A stretch of DNA of 64,000 nt from Actinomadura_E scrupuli (GTDB taxonomy: Bacteria; Actinomycetota; Actinomycetes; Streptosporangiales; Streptosporangiaceae). Location of the stretch: the NCBI RefSeq assembly GCF_050971785.1, contig NZ_JBPCCU010000001.1, positions 1,364,001-1,428,000 of the forward strand, given 5' to 3'. The notes below the pieces were generated by a model. It was not told the DNA's origin, did no database searches, and saw nothing but the letters and a program-made list of their open reading frames with translations. Shown in pieces: positions 9,516-18,500 of the stretch (position 1 is the first letter of the stretch; the number at the start of each line of letters is the position of its first letter). The position numbers and the translations under genes were made by a program.

Positions 9516-12500
9516 GTGCAGGAGCAGACGGCCGCCCGGCGGCGCGAACTGATGCGGCGGATGATGGCCCAGGCGGGCCTCGGCCCTGACACCGATCGGA
9601 TCGCCCCCCGAGGCTCCGGTGGCCCCGGCCCGCTGTCATACGCGCAGCAGAGCATGTGGCTGCACCACCAGGCGTTCCCGGCCAGCCCCGCCTACAACGT
9701 CTGTCTCCTGGTCCGCATGGACGGCGACCTGGACACCGGTGCGCTCCGCGAGGCACTGCGCGCCCTGCTGCGCCGGCACGCGGTCCTGCGCACCGTCTAC
9801 CTCGACGGCCCCTGTCAGCACGTCCTGGACGACGACACCCTCGACCTGCCCGTCCTGGACTGCGCCGACGCCGACGCCCGCGCCGCCGAGCTGGCCGCGC
9901 AGCCGTTCGACCTGCGCGCCGAGCGGCCGATCCGCCTGGAGCTGCTGCGCGAGCGCGAGCACGGGTACGCGCTCGTGCTGGTCGTCCACCACATCGCCTG
10001 GGACGGCATGACCTGGGGCTCGCTGTCGCGCGACCTGTCGGCCCTGTACCGCGCCGAGGTCACCGGTGCCCCGGACGGGCTGCCGCCGCTGACCGTGCAG
10101 TACGCCGACTACGCCGCCTGGGAACAGCGCCGCGAACCGTCCCCGGAGGATCTGGCCTTCTGGCGCGAGCGCCTGGACCCGCCGCCCGCACCCCTCGACC
10201 TGCCCGCCGACCACCCGCGCGGCGCGGCCTCGTCCGAACGGGGCGGACGCCGCGCCCGCCGGTTCGGCGACGACGTCACCGCCGGCATGCGCGCCCTGGC
10301 CGCGGAGGAGAACATCACCCCGTACATGGTGATGCTGACCGCCCACGCCGTGCTCCTGCACCGCTACACCGGCGCCGTCGACATCGCGATCGGCTCGGCC
10401 GTGATGAACCGCGAGCACACCGAGATCGAGCGGCTCGTCGGCAACTTCGGCAACACCCTGGTCCTGCGCACCGACCTGTCCGGCACCCCGACCTTCCGCG
10501 CGGCCCTGCGCCGGGTCCGCGACGTCGCCGGCGACGCCTTCGCCCACCAGGCACTGCCCTACGACAAGATCGTCGAAGAGCTGCGTCCCGCCCGCCGGGC
10601 CGGCCGGTCCCCGTTCTTCGACACCATGCTGCTGTTCCTCGCCCAGGAGATCGGCGACCTCGACCTGCCCGGGGTGCGCACCTCCTGGAGCCACATCCAC
10701 AACGGGACCACCCACTTCGACCTGTCGCTGGAGGCGTTCGTCCGCCCGGACGGGATGCTGGTGGAGGCCACGTTCCGGCGCGAGCTGTTCGAGGACGCCC
10801 GCATCGACGCGCTCCTGCGCCATCTCGAGACCCTGATGCGCGCCGCGCTCACCGACCCCGACCGGGCGATCGGCGCGCTGGAGCTGATGGACGACGCCGA
10901 ACGCGCGGTCATCGCGACCGCCAACGACACCGACCGGGCGGTCTCCGCCGAGACGGTCGTGTCACTGTTCGAGGAGCAGGTCCGCCGCACCCCTGACGCG
11001 GTCGCGGTGGAGGGCGAGGGCGGCCCCCTCACCTACGCCGAACTCGACGCGCGGGCCCGCGGCCTGGCCGGCGTCCTGCGCGCCCGGGGCGCCGCCCCCG
11101 GCCAGGTGGTCGCGCTCGCCCTGCCCCGCACCGCCGACCTGGTCATCGCCCTGCTGGGCGTCCTGAAGACGGGGGCCGCCTATCTGCCCCTGGATCTGGA
11201 CCACCCCGCCGACCGGCTCGCCTACATGCTCGGCGACGCCGGCCCGCTCTGCGTGCTCGCCACCCCGCAGACCGCGCACCTGGTGCCCGAGGGCACCGGA
11301 ACGCTCGTCCTGAAAGAGGCGGCCGGGGACGGCACCCCGCCGGCCGACCCCGGCCCCGCCGCCCCGGTCGCCCCGGCCGACCTCGCCTACGTGATCTACA
11401 CCTCCGGGTCGACCGGCCGCCCCAAGGGCGTCGCCATCCCGCACGTGGCCCTGACGAACTTCCTGCTCACCATGAGGGAACGGCTCGCGCTCACCCCGGC
11501 CGACCGGCTGGTCGCCGTGACCACGATCGCCTTCGACATCGCGGCGCTCGAACTGTACGTCCCGCTCCTCAGCGGCGCCACGGTCGTGCTCGCCACCCGG
11601 GCGCAGGTACGCGACCCCGCCGCGCTCGGCGCGCTCCTGGCCGGTGCGACCGTCGTGCAGGCCACCCCGTCGCTGCTCGGCTCGCTCGACCCCGCCGCCC
11701 TCCAGGGCCTGCGGGTCCTGGTCGGCGGCGAGGCGCTGCCCCCGGCGCTGGCGGGGACGCTCGCCGAGGTGACGTCCGAGGCGGTCAACGTGTACGGGCC
11801 GACCGAGGCCACCGTCTGGGCGACGGCCGCCGACCTGCCCGCCACCGGTATCGGCCGCCCGTTCCGGAACACCCGTGCCCACGTGCTGGACGCCGCGCTG
11901 CTCCCCGTGCCGGTGGGCGTGCCGGGCGAGCTGTACCTGGCGGGCGTGCAGCTGGCCCGCGGCTACGTCGGCCGCCCGGACCTCACCGCCGAACGCTTCA
12001 CCGCCGACCCGTTCGGCCCGCCCGGCACCCGCATGTACCGCACCGGCGACCTGGCCCGCCGCGGCCGGGACGGATCGCTGGAGTACCTCGGCCGCACCGA
12101 CGACCAGGTCAAGATCCGCGGGTTCCGGATCGAGCCCGCCGAGGTCCAGGCCGTGCTCGCCGGGCATCCCGGCGTCGCCCAGGCCGCGGTCGTGGTGCGC
12201 GAGGACGTGCCGGGCGACCCCCGCCTGATCGGCTATCTCGTGCTCCGCGACGACGCCGAACCCGACGACGTGCGCCGCTCGGCCGTCGCGGTCCTGCCGG
12301 AGTACATGGTGCCCGCCGCGCTCGTCCCGCTGGAGGAGCTGCCGCGCACCGTCAACGGCAAGCTCGACCGGGCCGCGCTGCCCGCGCCCGAGGCGCAGAT
12401 CTCCGGACGCGAACCGCGCGACGCGCGGGAGGCCGCGCTGTGCGCCGTGTTCGCCGAGACCCTCGGCCTGGACCGTGTCGGCATCGACGACGACTTCTTC

Positions 12501-15500
12501 GCCCTCGGCGGGCACTCGCTGCTGGCCACCCGCCTGGCCGGCCGGGTCCGGACGGTCCTGGACGCCGAACTCACCATCGCCGACGTCTTCGAGGCCCGCA
12601 CGGTCGCCGAACTCGCGCCCCGCCTGGCGGACGGCGCCGGGCTCCGCGTCCGCGACGTCACCCGGCCCGGCACCGTCCCGGCGTCGGCCGCCCAGCGCGG
12701 CCTGTGGTTCGAGGAACGGCTGCGCGGCCCGTCGGCGGCGTACGCGCTGCCCCTCGGCCTGCGCCTGACCGGCCCCGTGGATCCCGGCGCGCTCCGGGCG
12801 GCGCTCGGCGACGTCGTCGCCCGGCACGAGACGCTGCGGACCCTGCTCGTCGAAGGCCCCGACGGGCTGCCCGTCCAGCACATCCTGGACGAGGCCGCCG
12901 TCACCCTGGACGTCGTCGACGCCACCGGCTGGGACGCCGACCGGCTCGCCCGGGCCCAGTCCGCCGCCGCCGCGCACGTGTTCGACGTCGGCGCCGACCT
13001 CCCGATCCGCGCCACCCTGTGGAAGGTCACCGATCGCGAGTCGGTGCTGGTCCTCGTCCAGCACCATGCCTTCGCCGACGAATGGTCGTTCACCCCGCTG
13101 CTGGCCGACCTGTCCCGCGCCTACACCGCCCGCCTCGGCGGCGCCGCCCCCGGCTGGGCGCCCCTGCCCGTCCAGTACGCCGACTACACCGCCTGGCAGC
13201 TGGCCACCGACGATCACACCGCCTCGCTCGGCTTCTGGGCCGGCACCCTGGCGGGCCTGCCGGAGGAGACGGCGCTGCCGCTGGACCGGCCGCGGCCCGC
13301 CGAGGCGAGCCACCGCGGCGCGCTCGTGCCGTTCCGGCTGCCGCTGGCCGGGATCCGCCGGCTGGCCGCCGACAGCGGCACCAGCGTGTTCATGGTCCTG
13401 CACGCGGCCGTCGCCGCGCTGCTCCAGCGGTCCGGCGCGGGCGAGGACATCGCGCTCGGCTCCCCGATCGCCGCCCGCGGCGACGAGGACCTCGCCGATC
13501 TGGTCGGCGTGTTCGTCAACCTGCTGGTCCTGCGCACCGACCTGTCGGGCGACCCGACGTTCGCCGAGCTCCTCGACCGGGTCAAGGCCGCCGACCTGGC
13601 CGCGTTCTCCCACGCCGGCGTCCCGTTCGACCGGGTCGTGGAACGCCTCGCCCCGGAACGGTCACTGGCCCGCAGTCCGCTGTTCCAGGTCATGATCGTG
13701 CACCAGCGGCTGGACGACGTACGGCTGCGCCTGCCCGGGGTGAGCGCGGAGCCGTTCCTGCCCGAGACCGGCGGCGTCAAGTTCGACCTCGACCTGTACT
13801 TCGCCGAGGGAGAGCAGGAGATCGAGGGGTTCGCCGCCTACGCCACCGACCTGTTCGACCCCGAGACCATCACCGGCCTGCTCGACCGGCTCGCCGACCT
13901 GCTGGCCCGGGCGGCGGACGCCCCCGGCACCCGCCTGTCGTCCTTCGCCGCCCCGTTCGCCGCCGTCGAGCCCGCCCGCACCCTGCCCTACCGTTCCCCC
14001 GCCGAGCTCCTGGCCGCGCAGACCGCCCGCACGCCCGACGCGACCGCCCTGGTCTTCGACGGCACCGCCCTGACCTACGCCGAGCTCGACCGGCGAGCCG
14101 AGGACCTCGCCGACCGGCTCGCGGCGTGCGGCGCCGGACCCGAGCAGACCGTCGCGATCGCCCTGCCGCGCTCGGCCGAGTTCGCCGTGGCGCTCGTCGC
14201 GATCCTCAAGACCGGCGCGGCCTACCTGCCGATCGACACGACCTACCCCAGGGCCCGGATCGATCTGATGCTCCAGGTCGCCCGCCCCCTGCTCGTCCTC
14301 GGGTCCGACGACCCGCCCGGCTCCGCGCCGCCGCGCCCCCGCCGTGCGCCCGACCCCGCCCACCCCGCCTACGTCATCTTCACGTCGGGGTCGACCGGCA
14401 CGCCGAAGGCCGTCGTCGGCACCCAGCGGGCGCTCGGCAACCGGCTCGCCTGGGGCACGGAGCTGGCCGAACCCGGCGTCCGGGTCGCCAAGAGCTCGCC
14501 GTCGTTCATCGACGGCACCACCGAACTGCTCGGCGGCCTGGTCGCGGGCGACACCATCGTGATCGCCGACGACGCCACCGCCACCGATCCGCTCGCCCTG
14601 TCGTCCTTCATCGACCGGCACCGGATCACGTTCGTGACCGTGGTCCCCAGCCTGCTGGCCGCCCTGCTGGAGACCGGCGACCTGCCCTCCGTCACCACCT
14701 GGGTCAGCAGCGGCGAGGCGCTGCCGCCCGCGCTGGCCGCCCGTGTCCCGGGCCGCCTGGTCGACCTGTACGGATGCTCGGAGGCCGCCGGCGACAGCCT
14801 CGTCTCCGAGGGCGGCGGCCTGGTCCCGATCGCCGGGACCACCGCCCTGGTCCTGGACGACGCGCTGCGCGAGGCCCCGGTCGGCGAGCTGTATCTCGCC
14901 GGGGACGGCCTGGCCCGCGGCTACCTGGGCGACCCCGCTCGCACCTCCGAACGGTTCGTGGCCGCCCCGTTCGGCCCGCCCGGCACCCGCATGTACCGCA
15001 CCGGCGACCGGGTCCGGAGGCGGCGCGACGGCGGCCTGGACTTCCTGGGCCGCGCCGACGACCAGGTCAAGATCCGCGGGTTCCGGATCGAGCCCGGCGA
15101 GATCGAGGCCGTCCTGACCGCGCAGCCCGGCGTCCGGCAGGCCGCCGTCGCGGCCCGCTCCGGTCCCCGCCTGGTCGGCTACGTCGTCGGCGACGCCGAC
15201 CTGGACGCCCTGCACACCCGGCTCGGCGAGCTCCTGCCCGGCTACCTGGTCCCGGCCGTCCTGGTCGGCCTGGACGCACTGCCCCTCAACCCCAACGGCA
15301 AGGTCGACCGGCGCGCCCTGCCCGAACCCGCCGTCCACGAGGGCCGCGCCCCGGCCACCGGTGCGGAGCGGCTGGTGGCCGCACTGGTCGCCGAGACCCT
15401 CGGACGTGACGGCGTGTCCGCCGACGACGACTTCTTCCGCATCGGCGGCGACAGCATCAGCGCGGCCCTGCTCGTCGCCCGGGCCCGCCGCGCCGGAGTC

Positions 15501-18500
15501 TCCTTCACCGTGCGCGAGGTGTTCCGCCTGCGTACCGTCGCCGCGCTCGCCCACGGCGGCATCGCCACCGCCCCGGCCGTCCCCGCCTCCCTCGCCCCCG
15601 TGCCGGACGGTGGCGAACTGCCGCTGTCACCGCTGCAGGAGGGCCTGCTCTTCCACCTGATGATGGCCGGGGACGACCGCGACATCTACGTCCAGCAGGC
15701 CGTGGTCACCCTCACCGGCCCCGTCGACCCCGACCGGCTCGCCATCGCGGCGCGGCACGTCCTGGAGAAGTTCCCCAACCTGAGGGCCGGGTTCCGCACC
15801 GAGGGCGGGCAGAGCGTCCAGTTCGTGCCCGAGAAGTTCGAGGTCGACTGGGCCTACGCCGACGCCGGCGGCGCCGAGGAGCTGGAGGCGTTCGTGGAGG
15901 GCCAGCGGGCCCGCCCGTTCACGCCCGGCGAGCCGCCGCTGATCCGCTTCGGCCTCGCCCGGACCGGCCCCGGGGACTTCCGGCTGGTCCTCACCTCCGA
16001 GCTGATCCTGCTCGACGGGTGGTCCGGCGGCCTCCTGGTCACCTCCCTGCTGGACTTCTACGGTGATGCCGAGGCCGAGGCGGCCCGCCCGGTGACCCCT
16101 TTCCGCGCGTACCTCGACTGGATCGGCCGCCAGGACCGGGAGGCAGCGGTCAAGGCGTGGTGCGCCGGCCTGGACGGGCTCGGCGAGCCGACCCTGCTCC
16201 GGCCCGAGCTCGCCGGGCGCCCCGCCGACCTGGCCACGGCCGGCGAGATCCACCGGGAGCTGCCCGGCGACCTGGCGGCGCGGATCGGCACGCTCGCCCG
16301 CACCACCGGCCTGACCCTCGGCACCCTGTACGAGACGGCGTGGGGGCTGCTGCTGATGGGCCTGACCGGCCGCGACGACGTGGTGTTCGGCGCCTCGGTG
16401 TCGGGCCGCCACCCCGACGTCGACGGCGTCGAGTCGATCGTGGGCCTGCTGTTCAACACGATCCCGGTCCGGGTCCGGGCGCGCGGCGGCGACCCTCTGC
16501 GGGCCGTACTGGAACGGGTCCAGACCGCCCGGTCGGAGCTGTTCGACCACTCCTACGTCGCGCTCGCCGACGTACAGCGCGCCCTGGGCCTGGGCACGCT
16601 GTTCGACACCCTCTTCGTGTTCCAGAACTTCCCCGGGATGCCGACGGACCGCGGGTTCGGCCCCGGCGGCGACGTGCGCGTACGCGGGCGCGAGGTCCGC
16701 GACGCCACCCACTACCCGGTCACCATGGTCGTCGACCCCGGCGCGGGCCTGCGGGTCATGCACCGCGGCGACGCCCTGACCACGGCCGAGACCGAGCGGC
16801 TCGCCGACCGGTACCTCCAGATCCTGGAGACCCTCGCCGCCGCCCCGGACACCACGTGCGACCGGCTGGACCTGCTGCTGCCCGACGAGCACGCGCGGCT
16901 GGCCGCCGACCGTGCGGCGTCCGTGCGGCACGTGCCCGAGTCGACCATCGCCGAACTCCTCGCCGAGCAGGCCGCGCGGACCCCCGACGAAGTCGCGCTG
17001 GTCTCCCGCCCCGACGTCTCCCTCACCTACGCCGAGCTGAACGCCCAGGTCAACCGGCTGGCCCGGCTGCTGCGCGCGCACGGTGCCGGTCCCGAGCGGG
17101 TCGTCGCGCTGGCCCTGCCCCGCTCGGCGCAGATGGTCGTCGCGCTGTTCGCGGTGCTGCGGACGGGCGCGGCGTACCTGCCGCTGGAGCTCGACTACCC
17201 GGCCGACCGGCTCGACTACATGCTGGCCGACGCCGCACCCGCGGTGCTGGTGTCGCACGCCGGCATCGCCGCGGGTCTCACGCACGCCGGGACCACCGTC
17301 CCGCTCGACGACCCGGCCGTCCAGGACGCCCTGGCGGCCCTGCCCGCCGGCGACCTGACCGACGACGAGCTGCCCGGATTCACCAGGGGCACCCCCGGAC
17401 GCCTCGCCCACCCGGCCTACGTCATCTACACCTCCGGGTCGACGGGCCGCCCCAAGGGCGTCGTCACGCCGTACCTGGGCCTGACCAACATGCAGTTCAA
17501 CCACCGCGCCAACATCTTCGACCCGGTCGTCGCCGCGGCGGGACGGCGGCTGCGGATCGCCCACACCGTCTCCTTCTCCTTCGACATGTCGTGGGAGGAA
17601 CTGCTGTGGCTCATCGAGGGGCACGAGGTCCACGTCTGCGACGAGGACCTGCGGCGCGACGCCGAGGCGCTGACGTCCTATCTGCGCGAGCACCGCATCG
17701 ACGTCATCAACGTCACCCCTACCTACGCCCAGCAGCTTCTGGAGGAGGGTCTGCTGGACGGCGAGCACCGGCCGCCGCTGGTCCTGCTCGGCGGTGAGGC
17801 CGTCCCCGCTGCGGTGTGGGACCGGCTGGCCGGCGCGGAGGGCGTCCTGGGCTACAACCTGTACGGGCCGACCGAGTACACCATCAACACGCTCGGCGGC
17901 GGCACCGACGACAGCGCCACGCCCACGGTCGGCAAGCCCATCTGGAACACCCTCGGCCACGTCCTGGACGGCTGGCTGCGCCCGGTCCCGCCGGGTGTGC
18001 CGGGCGAGCTGTACATCGCGGGCGCGGGACTGGCCCGCGGCTACCTCGGCCGCCCCGACCTGACCGCCGAGCGGTTCGTCGCCGACCCGTTCGGCGGGGG
18101 CCGCATGTACCGGACCGGCGACCTGGTCCGGGTCCGCCCCGACGGCAACATCGACTTCCTGGGCCGTACCGACGACCAGGTCAAGATCCGCGGGTACCGG
18201 GTCGAGCTGGAGGAGATCGAGACCGCCCTGGCCGGCGAGCCGGGCGTCGGGCAGGCCGCGGTCGTCGCGGCCGACACCGACGTGCCCGGGGTCAAGCGGC
18301 TGATCGGGTACGTCGTCCCCGACGGCGTCGCGCAGCCCGAGGCCGAGGACGAGCACGTCGCGGAGTGGCGGCAGATCTACGACGCGGAGTACACCGAGAT
18401 TGGCACCGCCGTCCACACCGAGGACTTCGCCGGCTGGGACAGCAGCTACGACGGACGGCCGATCCCGCTGGAGCACATGCGGGAGTGGCGGGAGAACACC

